A DNA stretch of 64,000 nt, from assembly GCA_947253885.1 (NCBI GenBank), contig CAMYAO010000007.1:42037-106036 (forward strand), written 5' to 3'. The notes under the pieces are model-generated. The model saw nothing but the letters and a program-made list of their open reading frames with translations, searched no databases and had not been told where the DNA came from. The stretch's first letter is position 1; the number at the start of each line of letters is the position of its first letter. Positions 35,478-44,964 of the stretch are shown piece by piece. Both the position numbers and the translations under genes were made by a program. This stretch comes from an uncultured Clostridium sp. (GTDB taxonomy: Bacteria; Bacillota; Clostridia; Lachnospirales; Lachnospiraceae).

Positions 35478-37387
35478 TGATTTTATCCTGTCATAACATT
35501 GGAAAATCCTTTGGAACAGAAACAGTTCTGAAGGATGTTTCTTTTCATATAAATGAATATGAGAAAGCAGCGATTGTAGGGATCAACGGAGCCGGAAAAT
35601 CCACATTATTGCGGATGATTACCGGAGAGTTGTCCCCTGATATCGGAACGGTTACATTGGCAAAAAATAAAACATTGGGATATCTTGCACAGCATCAGGA
35701 TTTGTCCGCCGAGAGAACTATCTATGAAGAAGTGCTGGAGGGGAAAAGAGAACTGTTAGACATGGAGGCTCGATTACAGGAGATGGAAAAGCAGATGGAG
35801 CATTTGTCTTCTGAACAGTTGGAAGCACATATGAATGCTTATCATCAACTCCTCCATATTTTTGATTCCCGAAACGGATTCGGATTGCGGAGTGAAGTGA
35901 ACGGAGTTCTAAAAGGTTTGGGATTTGATGAGTCTGAGTTCGATAAAAACTGCGACGCACTGTCAGGAGGACAAAAAACAAGGGTCAGTCTTGCAAGATT
36001 ATTGGTAACCCATCCGGATATTATTTTACTGGATGAGCCTACCAACCATCTTGATATTGAATCTATCAGTTGGCTGGAAAATTTTTTGTTGAATTATAAG
36101 GGGACAGTTGTAATTGTTGCACATGACCGCTATTTTTTGGATCGGATTGTGTCAAAAGTGATTGCTGTTTCTCTTCACAGAGCGGAAGTATATACCGGGA
36201 ATTACTCCGAATATGCAAAAAAAGCGGCAGAAAGAAGAGCGGAGTACCTGCATGCTTATGAAAATCAACAGCGTGAAATTAAGCATCAGGAGGAAGTGAT
36301 TGTCAAACTGAGGCAGTTTAATCGTGAAAAATCTATTAAAAGAGCTGAAAGCAGAGAAAAGCAGTTGGAAAAGATGGAAGTGTTGGAAAAACCGCAGGCA
36401 GAACATTCTGCTATGCAGATTCGTTTGACGCCTTCTGTGATAAGCGGAAACGATGTATTAACAGTAGAAAATATAAGCAAATCTTTTCATCGGCAAACAC
36501 TATTCTCTGGTATAGAATTTTCTTTGAAACGTGGGGAACGCGTTGCTTTGATCGGTCAAAACGGAACCGGAAAAACAACCATATTAAAAATTATAAATGA
36601 AGTTTATATGCCGGATACCGGAACTATTCGTCTGGGAAGCAATGTTATAATCGGTTATTACGATCAGGAACAACAGAATTTAGACGGAAACAAAACAATT
36701 TTTGATGAAATTTCGGATGACTATCCGACTTTGACAATTTCCAAAATACGAAATGTTTTGGCGGCTTTTTTATTTACAGGAGAAGATGTTTATAAAAGAG
36801 TATCGGATTTATCTGGTGGAGAAAGAGGTCGTGTGGCTCTGGCAAAATTGATGTTATCCGATGCTAATTTTCTGATATTGGATGAGCCTACCAACCATTT
36901 GGATATGGAGTCTAAGGAGATATTGGAAGAGGCATTAAATGCATATGAGGGGACTGTCTTTTTTGTTTCACATGATCGATATTTTATCAATAAGGTTGCG
37001 ACAAGAGTTTTAAACCTTCATCATCATATCATTACTAATTATCTCGGAAACTACGATTATTATATAGAGAAGAGAGAGGAACTGGAGGGAGAAAGCCATG
37101 TGTCTGTGGCAGAGTTCAAAGAGGAAGGATTAGAATCTGCCGGAAAAGATGCGTGGGAAGCGACAAAAGAGAAGCAGGCAAAGGAAAGAAAAAAGCAGAA
37201 ACGAATTCTGTTTTTGGAACAGGAAATTGAAGAACTGGAAGCAAAAATAGCATTATTGGATGAGGAATTCTTAAATCCGGACTATGCTTTTAATTCCGTC
37301 AAACTTCAGGAATTAACAAAAGAGAGAGAAAATTTAGACAAACAACTTTCTTTAGACTATAGCGAATGGGAAGATCTTTTGCTATAA
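35477..37387 (+). CDS. ABC-F family ATPase
   Basis: 636 residues, no membrane segments, two ABC domains. Walker A: GINGAGKSTLL and GQNGTGKTTIL; signatures LSGGQKTRVSLAR and LSGGERGRVALAK; Walker B ILLDEPTNHLD and LILDEPTNHLD. The linker between them (about 240-310) is basic and helical, and a C-terminal coiled coil (about 565-636) follows, as in Uup/YdiF-type proteins. ABC-F proteins act on the ribosome rather than in transport. Which subfamily, and whether it affects antibiotics, cannot be decided here. Start overlaps icd. Confidence 0.93.
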   Translation: MILSCHNIGKSFGTETVLKDVSFHINEYEKAAIVGINGAGKSTLLRMITGELSPDIGTVTLAKNKTLGYLAQHQDLSAERTIYEEVLEGKRELLDMEARLQEMEKQMEHLSSEQLEAHMNAYHQLLHIFDSRNGFGLRSEVNGVLKGLGFDESEFDKNCDALSGGQKTRVSLARLLVTHPDIILLDEPTNHLDIESISWLENFLLNYKGTVVIVAHDRYFLDRIVSKVIAVSLHRAEVYTGNYSEYAKKAAERRAEYLHAYENQQREIKHQEEVIVKLRQFNREKSIKRAESREKQLEKMEVLEKPQAEHSAMQIRLTPSVISGNDVLTVENISKSFHRQTLFSGIEFSLKRGERVALIGQNGTGKTTILKIINEVYMPDTGTIRLGSNVIIGYYDQEQQNLDGNKTIFDEISDDYPTLTISKIRNVLAAFLFTGEDVYKRVSDLSGGERGRVALAKLMLSDANFLILDEPTNHLDMESKEILEEALNAYEGTVFFVSHDRYFINKVATRVLNLHHHIITNYLGNYDYYIEKREELEGESHVSVAEFKEEGLESAGKDAWEATKEKQAKERKKQKRILFLEQEIEELEAKIALLDEEFLNPDYAFNSVKLQELTKERENLDKQLSLDYSEWEDLLL

Positions 37388-37425
37388 TATAATCGGTATA
37401 AAAGAGTTATTTTGGAGGAATTAGT

Positions 37426-38061
37426 GTGCAAAAAGTAATTTCACAGGCGGTAGTAAGGAGGATGCCCCGATATTATCGTTATTTAGGCGATTTGCTGGAT
37501 GAAGGTGTAGAGCGTATCTCGTCAAATGAATTAAGTGATCTAATGAAGGTAACTGCATCTCAAATACGTCAGGATTTAAATAATTTTGGCGGATTCGGTC
37601 AGCAGGGCTATGGATATAAAGTACAGTTTTTGTATGATGAAATCGGAAAGATTCTCGGTCTGGATCAGAAACATAATATTATAGTAGTCGGAGTCGGTAA
37701 TTTAGGTCAGGCTTTGGCAAATTATGTTAAATTTGAAAAAAGAGGTTTTGTTATTACCGGTCTCTTCGACGTAAATCCGGCACTTAAGGGTTTTTCTGTC
37801 AGAGGGATTGAGGTTCAGATGATGGAGGATCTTCCTGAATTTTTAGATAAAAATAAAGTAGATATTGCAGCATTGACTATGCCGAGAGAAAAAGCGGCGG
37901 AGTCTGCGGATTTATTGGTGAAGCATGGGGTAAAGGCTATTTGGAATTTTGCTCATTTGGATTTAGAGCTTCCAAATGATGTTGTAGTGGAGAATGTCCA
38001 TTTGTCTGACAGCCTTATGCGGCTGTCTTATATGCTGGATGACAGAAATAATCATAATTAA
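37426..38061 (+). CDS. rex: Redox-sensing transcriptional repressor Rex
   Basis: 211 residues from GTG 37426, with GGAGG 7 bases upstream. An N-terminal winged helix (about 1-80, MKVTASQIRQDLNNFGGFGQ) and a Rossmann domain (VVGVGNLGQALANY) sense NADH/NAD+. The C-terminal domain-swap helix is near FAHLDLELPNDVVVENVHLS. It represses fermentation and hydrogenase genes in many Clostridia, so its place near the hydrogenase module may be relevant, although no clear Rex operator is seen there. Confidence 0.96.
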   Translation: MQKVISQAVVRRMPRYYRYLGDLLDEGVERISSNELSDLMKVTASQIRQDLNNFGGFGQQGYGYKVQFLYDEIGKILGLDQKHNIIVVGVGNLGQALANYVKFEKRGFVITGLFDVNPALKGFSVRGIEVQMMEDLPEFLDKNKVDIAALTMPREKAAESADLLVKHGVKAIWNFAHLDLELPNDVVVENVHLSDSLMRLSYMLDDRNNHN

Positions 38062-38071
38062 ATGAGGACTC

Positions 38072-38100
38072 ATACGCTTTGCCTTGGCAAGGCGTATTTT
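38072..38100 (+). terminator. Terminator after rex
   Basis: ATACGCTTTGCC (38072-38083) pairs with GGCAAGGCGTAT (38086-38097) with one G-T pair, followed by TTTT. Confidence 0.8.
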
Positions 38101-38114
38101 GCTAGAGGAATTCT

Positions 38115-39614
38115 ATGAAACAATTATTAACATGTCGGGAAATGGCGGAGTGTGATCGATACACTATGGAGGATGTCGGACTGTTATCCCCTGTGCTCAT
38201 GGAACGGGCCGCTTTATCTGTGGCAGATGAGATCGAACAAAAATGTATAAGTTTTCGGTATCGTACAATCCGTGTCGTTTGCGGTAGCGGTAACAACGGT
38301 GGAGACGGAATTGCTATTGGTAGAATATTGTTTTTAAAAGGTTATTCGGTAACCGTAATTATGGCAGGCAATATAGAAAACTGCTCAATAGAATGCAGAC
38401 GTCAGATGGAGATTGCCCGGAAGTATCAGATGGAGATTCAAACAGAGCCGGACTATACACCTGTAGATATTCTGATAGACGCAATCTTCGGGATTGGATT
38501 AAATCGTACTTTATCACCATACTATGCAGAATACATCGCTTCATTAAATAAAACAGATGCAAAATGGAGGATTGCGGTAGATATACCATCCGGTGTCAAT
38601 GGAAATTCGGGAGAGATATATCAAACTGCATTTCATGCTGATACCACTATTACATTTGCATACGGAAAACCGGGACTCTTTTTGTATCCCGCATTGGAGT
38701 ATGTGGGGGAGATACGGATAAAGGATATCGGCATCTATTTGTCTCCGAATGTTCATTCCGACATTTGGCTTCTGGAAGATGTCGATCGTCAATTTTTTCC
38801 GAATAGACTCCGATACAGCAATAAGGGTACCTATGGAAAGATTTTAATTATTGCGGGGAGCAAGTCGATGGCAGGAGCTGCAATTTTTGCGGCAAGAGCG
38901 GCTTATGCATCCGGAGCGGGACTGGTAAAGGTCGCTACGCCGGAGGAGAATAGAATAATTATACAAACAAGTATTCCGGAGGCAATGCTGGTTACCTATC
39001 AGGGGACGGATTTTTCAGAAGTAACGGAAGCAATGAATTGGGCGGACACAATTGCAATTGGTCCGGGTATCGGACGAACAGAGGCAAGTGTTACTCTGCT
39101 TCAGACGGTTTTCTCTCATTGTAGCAAACCGATTGTAGTAGATGCGGATGCAATATCGATTTTATCAGAACATGATACGATCTGTTTTCCCGAAGACTGT
39201 ATTATAACTCCTCATATAGGAGAAATGGCCAGGTTTTGTCACTGTCGGATTTCGGATATACAACAGGATCCACTTCATGTTGCTCTTCAAATTGCAAAAG
39301 AGTATAATATCACTGTTGTTTTAAAAGATACCAGAACGGTCATTGCTTCTTCTGACGGTCGGATCAGACTCCATACCGCCGGAAATGACGGCATGGCAAC
39401 CGGAGGATCCGGAGATGTTTTGACCGGTGTAATTGCGGGCTGGCGAGCGAGAATTGCCAATTCGTTTGATGCGGCATCTTTTTCGGTACTGGCACACGGT
39501 TTGGCAGGTGATCAGGCAGCTTTACAAGTAGGAAAAGACAGTATGACTGCCAGTCATTTACTGAACGGACTTCAGACAGTTTTGAAGGAAGGAATACAAG
39601 ATGAAACAATATAG
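38115..39614 (+). CDS. nnr: Bifunctional NAD(P)H-hydrate epimerase/dehydratase
   Basis: 499 residues repairing hydrated NAD(P)H. The N-terminal YjeF_N epimerase domain (about 1-215) has CGSGNNGGDGIAIGRIL; the C-terminal ribokinase-like dehydratase (about 225-495) has AIGPGIGR and the catalytic GNDGMATGGSGDVLTGVIAGW region with the conserved aspartate. AGAGGAA before ATG. It overlaps alr by 14 bases, a common pairing. Confidence 0.96.
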   Translation: MKQLLTCREMAECDRYTMEDVGLLSPVLMERAALSVADEIEQKCISFRYRTIRVVCGSGNNGGDGIAIGRILFLKGYSVTVIMAGNIENCSIECRRQMEIARKYQMEIQTEPDYTPVDILIDAIFGIGLNRTLSPYYAEYIASLNKTDAKWRIAVDIPSGVNGNSGEIYQTAFHADTTITFAYGKPGLFLYPALEYVGEIRIKDIGIYLSPNVHSDIWLLEDVDRQFFPNRLRYSNKGTYGKILIIAGSKSMAGAAIFAARAAYASGAGLVKVATPEENRIIIQTSIPEAMLVTYQGTDFSEVTEAMNWADTIAIGPGIGRTEASVTLLQTVFSHCSKPIVVDADAISILSEHDTICFPEDCIITPHIGEMARFCHCRISDIQQDPLHVALQIAKEYNITVVLKDTRTVIASSDGRIRLHTAGNDGMATGGSGDVLTGVIAGWRARIANSFDAASFSVLAHGLAGDQAALQVGKDSMTASHLLNGLQTVLKEGIQDETI

Positions 39615-40767
39615 CAGGGTGCATGCAGATGTTGATTTGGATGCATTGGAAGATAATGTTGCCCTGATTCGAGACAATATTCAGTCTTCTACTCAGATCA
39701 TTGCCGTAATAAAAACAGACGGATATGGTCATGGAGCAGTTGCTTTGTTGACGGTATTGGAGCAGGAAGAAAAAATATGGGGATATGCAGTTGCAACCTT
39801 GGAAGAAGGCAGGATTTTGAGAAATCACGGCACAAAGAAGCCGATTTTGATTTTGGGATATTCTTTCAAGGATCAATATGAAGAAATATCCCGACTTCAG
39901 ATTCGACCGAGTATTTCCAACTATGAGGCGGCAGAGCATCTGTCCGGTATAGCGCAAAAGCTACAGATAACGGTGCCGGTTCACATTAAGATCGATACCG
40001 GAATGAGTCGTATAGGATTTCAGGTGACGGAAGCGCAGGCAGATATCATTGCGGAGATTTCCAAACTGCCGAATATATTCATAGAGGGGATTTTTACTCA
40101 TTTTGCGTCGTCAGATGCAAAAGATAAGACATTTGCCGAAGGTCAATACAAGCAGTATCAGAAGATGCTTGACTTTCTGTCGGACAGGCAGGTGGGCATT
40201 CCGTTTCATCATGTGTCTAATTCTGCAGCGATTATTGATCTTCCAGAATACAATTTAGATCTGGTAAGAGCCGGTATTATTCTGTACGGTCTGGCACCGT
40301 CGGATGAAACCAACTTTTACAAATGGGGATTTCGCCCTGTTCTAAGCCTGAAGAGTCAGATTGTTCACATAAAAGAACTGGAGATCGGCAGGTCAGTTAG
40401 CTATGGTTGTACTTATCAGTTAAAGAAGAAAGAAAAGATTGCTACTGTTCCGGTTGGTTACGGAGACGGATACCCACGGTCGCTTTCTAATAAAGGATAT
40501 GTCTTGATCCGTGGTCAAAGAGCTCCGATTCGGGGCAGAATCTGTATGGATCAATTTATGGTAGATGTTTCTCATATAGAAGGGGTATCCTGTCAGGATG
40601 AAGTCACATTGATCGGAACTGATGGAAAAGAAAGTATTACACTGGAGATGATCGGTAACTGGTCCGAGCGTTTTAATTATGAGTTTGCCTGTGATCTGGG
40701 AAAAAGAATTCCACGTAATTTTTATAAAAAAGGCAAATTAGTGATGCAACAGGATTACTTTGAATAA
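39601..40767 (+). CDS. alr: Alanine racemase
   Basis: 388 residues. PLP lysine K38 in AVIKTDGYGHG (usually KANAYGHG, so slightly altered), the RIGF substrate-loop motif, PVGYGDGYPRSLSN, and RICMDQFMVDVSH with the second-site tyrosine region. It supplies D-alanine for peptidoglycan. Start within nnr, preceded by AAGGAA. Confidence 0.95.
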   Translation: MKQYSRVHADVDLDALEDNVALIRDNIQSSTQIIAVIKTDGYGHGAVALLTVLEQEEKIWGYAVATLEEGRILRNHGTKKPILILGYSFKDQYEEISRLQIRPSISNYEAAEHLSGIAQKLQITVPVHIKIDTGMSRIGFQVTEAQADIIAEISKLPNIFIEGIFTHFASSDAKDKTFAEGQYKQYQKMLDFLSDRQVGIPFHHVSNSAAIIDLPEYNLDLVRAGIILYGLAPSDETNFYKWGFRPVLSLKSQIVHIKELEIGRSVSYGCTYQLKKKEKIATVPVGYGDGYPRSLSNKGYVLIRGQRAPIRGRICMDQFMVDVSHIEGVSCQDEVTLIGTDGKESITLEMIGNWSERFNYEFACDLGKRIPRNFYKKGKLVMQQDYFE

Positions 40768-40815
40768 AAGAGATGATATTCGTTATTAAAGGAAGACAAA
40801 GGATAGGAGAGAAAA

Positions 40816-41679
40816 ATGGAAGAAGTTCCGAAGGCTACAAAATCTTTTTTTTCAATTTTTAAACGCAATAAACAGGCAGACGATGCGGAGGCTGAAAATT
40901 CGACAGAGCAGGAGATCATGACAATGGTGACAGAAGGTCATGAAAAAGGAGATCTGTTGGATTCGGAAGCAATGATGATTCATAATATTTTTGAATTTGG
41001 GGATAAAGAAGCAAAGGATATTATGACGCACAGAAAGAAAATTGAGGCAATTGATGCTTCCTGTACACTCGGCGAGGCTTTGCAGTTTGTCTGTCATAAG
41101 GCTTTTTCGAGATATCCTGTATATTTGGATGATATGGATAATATTATTGGTGTGATCCACATCAAAGATCTGTTGCCTTTTATAGCAAACGGCTGCAGCC
41201 TAGATACTTCTATCCGTGATTGTGAAAATTTAATTCGTTCTATTCCATTTATTCCGGAAACACGAAATATAGATAATCTGTTTCGATTTATGCAAAAGCA
41301 AAAATCACACCTGGTGATTGTAGTGGACGAATACGGACAGACGGCCGGATTGGTTGCAATGGAAGATATTCTGGAAGAAATTGTCGGTAATATTTTGGAT
41401 GAGCACGATAAGGAAGACAGTTTGATCCTTCCTCAAAAGGATGGAAGTTTTCTGATGGACGGTGAGGCGGAAATCGAAGATGTACTGAACGCACTGGGAG
41501 TGAAGTCTGAGGATTTGTCGGAAGAATTTGATACACTTAACGGATATCTGGTATCGCTGATTGACAAGATTCCTTCTGACGGAGAATTGCTTGAGGTGGA
41601 TGCAATCGGATATCATTTTGAAATTTTATTGGTTGAAAATAAATTAATCCGAACAGTTCGGATTAAGAAAAAAGAGTAG
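40816..41679 (+). CDS. CorC/HlyC-type CBS-domain protein (short form)
   Basis: 287 residues. After a polar N-terminus come EMIxxIFEFGDKEAKDIMTHR-like sequence, a CBS pair (about 70-200, with FSRYPVYLDDMDNIIGVIHI and VVDEYGQTAGLVAMEDILEE) and a C-terminal transporter-associated CorC_HlyC domain. The membrane DUF21 domain of longer relatives is absent. The family is linked to magnesium/cobalt efflux; the old name hemolysin is misleading. Preceded by AGGAGAG. Confidence 0.9.
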   Translation: MEEVPKATKSFFSIFKRNKQADDAEAENSTEQEIMTMVTEGHEKGDLLDSEAMMIHNIFEFGDKEAKDIMTHRKKIEAIDASCTLGEALQFVCHKAFSRYPVYLDDMDNIIGVIHIKDLLPFIANGCSLDTSIRDCENLIRSIPFIPETRNIDNLFRFMQKQKSHLVIVVDEYGQTAGLVAMEDILEEIVGNILDEHDKEDSLILPQKDGSFLMDGEAEIEDVLNALGVKSEDLSEEFDTLNGYLVSLIDKIPSDGELLEVDAIGYHFEILLVENKLIRTVRIKKKE

Positions 41680-41758
41680 TTCTTTTGACTTGTCAGTCAT
41701 AGAGCGGATATGGTAGTATACAGGGAACAATCGTTCTAAAAATGAAAGGAGATTTAGT

Positions 41759-42487
41759 ATGTCAGGACATTCAAAATTTGCAAATATTAAACATAAAAAA
41801 GAAAAAAATGATGCAGCAAAGGGAAAAATTTTTACGATTTTAGGTCGTGAGATTGCAGTAGCAGTAAAGGCGGGCGGTGCAGACCCGGCCAATAACAGTC
41901 GCTTAAGAGATGTAATTGCAAAAGCAAAAGCAAATAATATGCCGAATGATACTATTGAAAGAGGTATTAAAAAAGCGGCGGGTGAGGCAAACTCCGTCAA
42001 CTATGAATATGTATCCTATGAAGGATACGGGCCGAACGGAACTGCAATTATTGTAGATGCTCTGACAGACAATAAAAACCGTACGGCAGCCAATGTAAGA
42101 AATGCATTTACAAAGGGAAGCGGAAATGTCGGAACACAGGGATGTGTTTCCTATATGTTTGATAAAAAAGGACAGATATTAATTGATAAGGAAGCATATG
42201 AGACAGATCCGGATGATCTGATGATGTTGGCATTAGATGCCGGTGCAGAGGATTTTGTGGAAGAAGAGGACAGCTATGAAGTTTTAACGGATCCGGACAG
42301 TTTTTCAGTTGTACGACAGACATTGGAGGATGCGGGAGTTCCTATGGCAAGTGCCGAGGTTACCATGATTCCTCAAACGTATGTAACATTGACGGAAGAA
42401 GCGGATATTATTAATATTAATCGTACATTGGATTTGCTAGATGCAGATGATGATGTACAGCAGGTTTATCATAACTGGGATGAATAA
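41759..42487 (+). CDS. yebC: YebC/PmpR family protein (TACO1-like)
   Basis: 242 residues, typical length. MSGHSKFANIKHKKEKNDAA and GYGPNGTAIIVDALTDN are family hallmarks. Members have been described as DNA-binding regulators and, for some, as translation factors easing ribosome stalling. AAAGGAG precedes the start. A weak TTGACT-18-TATGGT upstream may be its promoter. Confidence 0.95.
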   Translation: MSGHSKFANIKHKKEKNDAAKGKIFTILGREIAVAVKAGGADPANNSRLRDVIAKAKANNMPNDTIERGIKKAAGEANSVNYEYVSYEGYGPNGTAIIVDALTDNKNRTAANVRNAFTKGSGNVGTQGCVSYMFDKKGQILIDKEAYETDPDDLMMLALDAGAEDFVEEEDSYEVLTDPDSFSVVRQTLEDAGVPMASAEVTMIPQTYVTLTEEADIININRTLDLLDADDDVQQVYHNWDE

Positions 42488-42510
42488 TCTGTTTTATAAG
42501 GGAGAGTGAC

Positions 42511-44964
42511 ATGGCTACGAGTAAAAAAAAGTCTCGTTCAAAATCCACACCAGCAAAAAAGAAATCATCTGTGAAAAAGAAACAGACAACATCTGATTTC
42601 CCATGGAAGACAGAGCTTATCCTGTTTGCAGTTCTGGCATTCAGTATCATTTTGTTTATCAGCAATATAGGATTTGGTGGTTTGCTCGGAAGAGGACTGC
42701 GATATCTGTTTTTTGGATTGTTTGGATTTTTTTCATATTTTGTTCCATTTTTTGTTTTTTTCTTTTGTGCCTTTTGGCTTTCTAATTCAAAACAGTCAAA
42801 GGAAATTTCCAAGAAGCGAACGATAAAAACAGTAGGAGCATCTATGCTTCTGCTCTTTTTATGTATGCTTGCACATTTGATACATTTTCAAAGACGTACT
42901 CCTGATTTTCTTCAGATTTTTAAGGAATGTCAGACACTCAGATCGGGTGGAGGCTTGATCGGAGCATTTTTAGGTAGGGGATTTACTGTATTGGTCGGCT
43001 TACTGGGTGCATATGTGATTGCTGTCGTAATGATTCTGATTTCGCTTATGTTATTGACAGAAAAAACTTTCTTTCTTCTTATAGCGGAAAAAGGAAAGAC
43101 AGTTTTGGAAGAACTCCATGCTGCGAGAGATAGCCAAAAACCTTTCAATCAAAAGGAAAAACAAAGAAAAGAAGAAAGAATCAGACGGAGAGAAGCAAAA
43201 AAAAGAGCAAAAGAAGAGTCGAAAAAAAGAGTGGATCAATGGGAAACAGAACAAATTCCGATTCCTTCGCCGGATCAGGCGGTTTCTGATAAAACCATAT
43301 TGTCGGAAGAACCGATCGCCCCTGTCATTCATACACCGAATGAGTCCGCAGAACAGAAGCGTGTACCGTCTCCTGCCCGAAGCCTGGTAAAAAAGCAGAC
43401 GGCAAAGGGAAAGCAGGAGGAAGCATCCTTGGAGGATACCGAACGCGAGATACGTCAAACGGAGACTCCACATATGGATTATGTTTTCCCACCGTATGAT
43501 TTATTGAATCCGCCGGATTATTCAGGAGGAGACTCCAGAAAACATCTGGAAGAGATGTCAAAACGTCTTCAGATGACTTTGACAAATTTTGGTGTAAATG
43601 CAAGAGTTACAGACGTTACATGCGGACCGTCTGTGACCAGATACGAAATTCAGCCCGATATCGGAGTGAAAGTAAACAAGATCGTAAATCTTGCCGATGA
43701 TATTAAATTAAATCTTGCAGTAGCGGATATTCGTATAGAAGCTCCGATACCCGGAAAAGCGGCGATCGGAATTGAAGTACCGAATAAGGACAATGTGACG
43801 GTCTCTTTCAGAGAGCTGATTGAGTCGAAAACGTTTCAAAAAAGTAAATCAAAACTGGTATTCGGAGCGGGAAAAGACATATCGGGCAATATAATAATTG
43901 CAGATATTGCAAAAATGCCTCATTTAATGATTGCGGGTGCTACCGGTTCCGGAAAATCGGTTTGTATTAACTCGATCATTATGAGTATTCTGTATCATGC
44001 CACACCGGATGAAGTGAAGCTGATCATGATCGATCCGAAGGTGGTAGAGCTGAGCGGATATAACGGAATACCGCATTTGTTACTGCCGGTTGTGACAGAT
44101 CCCAAGAAAGCGGCAGGAGCACTTAATTGGGCTGTCAGAGAAATGACAGAACGCTACAAGAAGTTTGCACAATATCACGTCAGAAATATACAACATTACA
44201 ATGAAGCAATAGAATCTTTTAAAGACACAGAGCAGGAACCACCGGAGAAAATGCCGCAGATTCTGATTATTGTAGATGAGTTGGCAGATTTGATGATGGC
44301 AGCACCGGGAGATGTAGAGGGAGCGATTTGCCGACTGGCACAATTGGCACGTGCGGCGGGAATACATCTGATTATTGCAACACAAAGACCAAGTGTAAAT
44401 GTAATTACAGGACTGATTAAAGCCAATATGCCGAGCAGAATTGCTTTTTCCGTTGCCTCCGGAGTGGATTCCAGAACGATCCTCGGGACAAACGGAGCAG
44501 AAAAGCTGCTTGGAAAAGGTGATATGCTGTATCATCCGCAATCACTTCAAAAACCGTTGCGTGTACAGGGATCATTTTTGTCAGATGAAGAAGTGAATTC
44601 TGTTGTTGCATATATTATTGAACATAATAAAGAAACACAGTACAATGCAGATATAGAACAGCAGGTAGCAACCCATTCCGAGTCTTCGTCTTCCTCAGAC
44701 GGAATACAGAAAGATGACAGGGATGTTTACTTTGTCGAAGCAGGTCACTTTATTATTGAAAAGGATAAAGGCTCGATAGGAATGCTTCAAAGAATGTTTA
44801 AAGTGGGCTTTAATCGGGCTGCCAGAATTATGGATCAGCTGGAGGAAGCAGGTGTCGTAGGACCGGAAGAGGGTACAAAGCCTCGCAGAATTCTTATGAC
44901 GGATGCAGAATTTATAGAGTATGTAAATGCAAACAATTTGGGAGGAACAAGAGATGAAATCTGA
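42511..44964 (+). CDS. ftsK: FtsK/SpoIIIE DNA translocase
   Basis: 817 residues. A basic N-terminal tail and four to five membrane helices (about 30-195) are followed by a charged linker (about 205-330). The motor domain has GATGSGKSVCINSI (Walker A) and ILIIVDELADLMM (Walker B), and a C-terminal winged-helix gamma domain has GSIGMLQRMFKVGFNRAAR. It pumps chromosomal DNA at the division or sporulation septum; FtsK and SpoIIIE roles cannot be separated here. The 3' end overlaps fhs by 11 bases. Confidence 0.96.
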   Translation: MATSKKKSRSKSTPAKKKSSVKKKQTTSDFPWKTELILFAVLAFSIILFISNIGFGGLLGRGLRYLFFGLFGFFSYFVPFFVFFFCAFWLSNSKQSKEISKKRTIKTVGASMLLLFLCMLAHLIHFQRRTPDFLQIFKECQTLRSGGGLIGAFLGRGFTVLVGLLGAYVIAVVMILISLMLLTEKTFFLLIAEKGKTVLEELHAARDSQKPFNQKEKQRKEERIRRREAKKRAKEESKKRVDQWETEQIPIPSPDQAVSDKTILSEEPIAPVIHTPNESAEQKRVPSPARSLVKKQTAKGKQEEASLEDTEREIRQTETPHMDYVFPPYDLLNPPDYSGGDSRKHLEEMSKRLQMTLTNFGVNARVTDVTCGPSVTRYEIQPDIGVKVNKIVNLADDIKLNLAVADIRIEAPIPGKAAIGIEVPNKDNVTVSFRELIESKTFQKSKSKLVFGAGKDISGNIIIADIAKMPHLMIAGATGSGKSVCINSIIMSILYHATPDEVKLIMIDPKVVELSGYNGIPHLLLPVVTDPKKAAGALNWAVREMTERYKKFAQYHVRNIQHYNEAIESFKDTEQEPPEKMPQILIIVDELADLMMAAPGDVEGAICRLAQLARAAGIHLIIATQRPSVNVITGLIKANMPSRIAFSVASGVDSRTILGTNGAEKLLGKGDMLYHPQSLQKPLRVQGSFLSDEEVNSVVAYIIEHNKETQYNADIEQQVATHSESSSSSDGIQKDDRDVYFVEAGHFIIEKDKGSIGMLQRMFKVGFNRAARIMDQLEEAGVVGPEEGTKPRRILMTDAEFIEYVNANNLGGTRDEI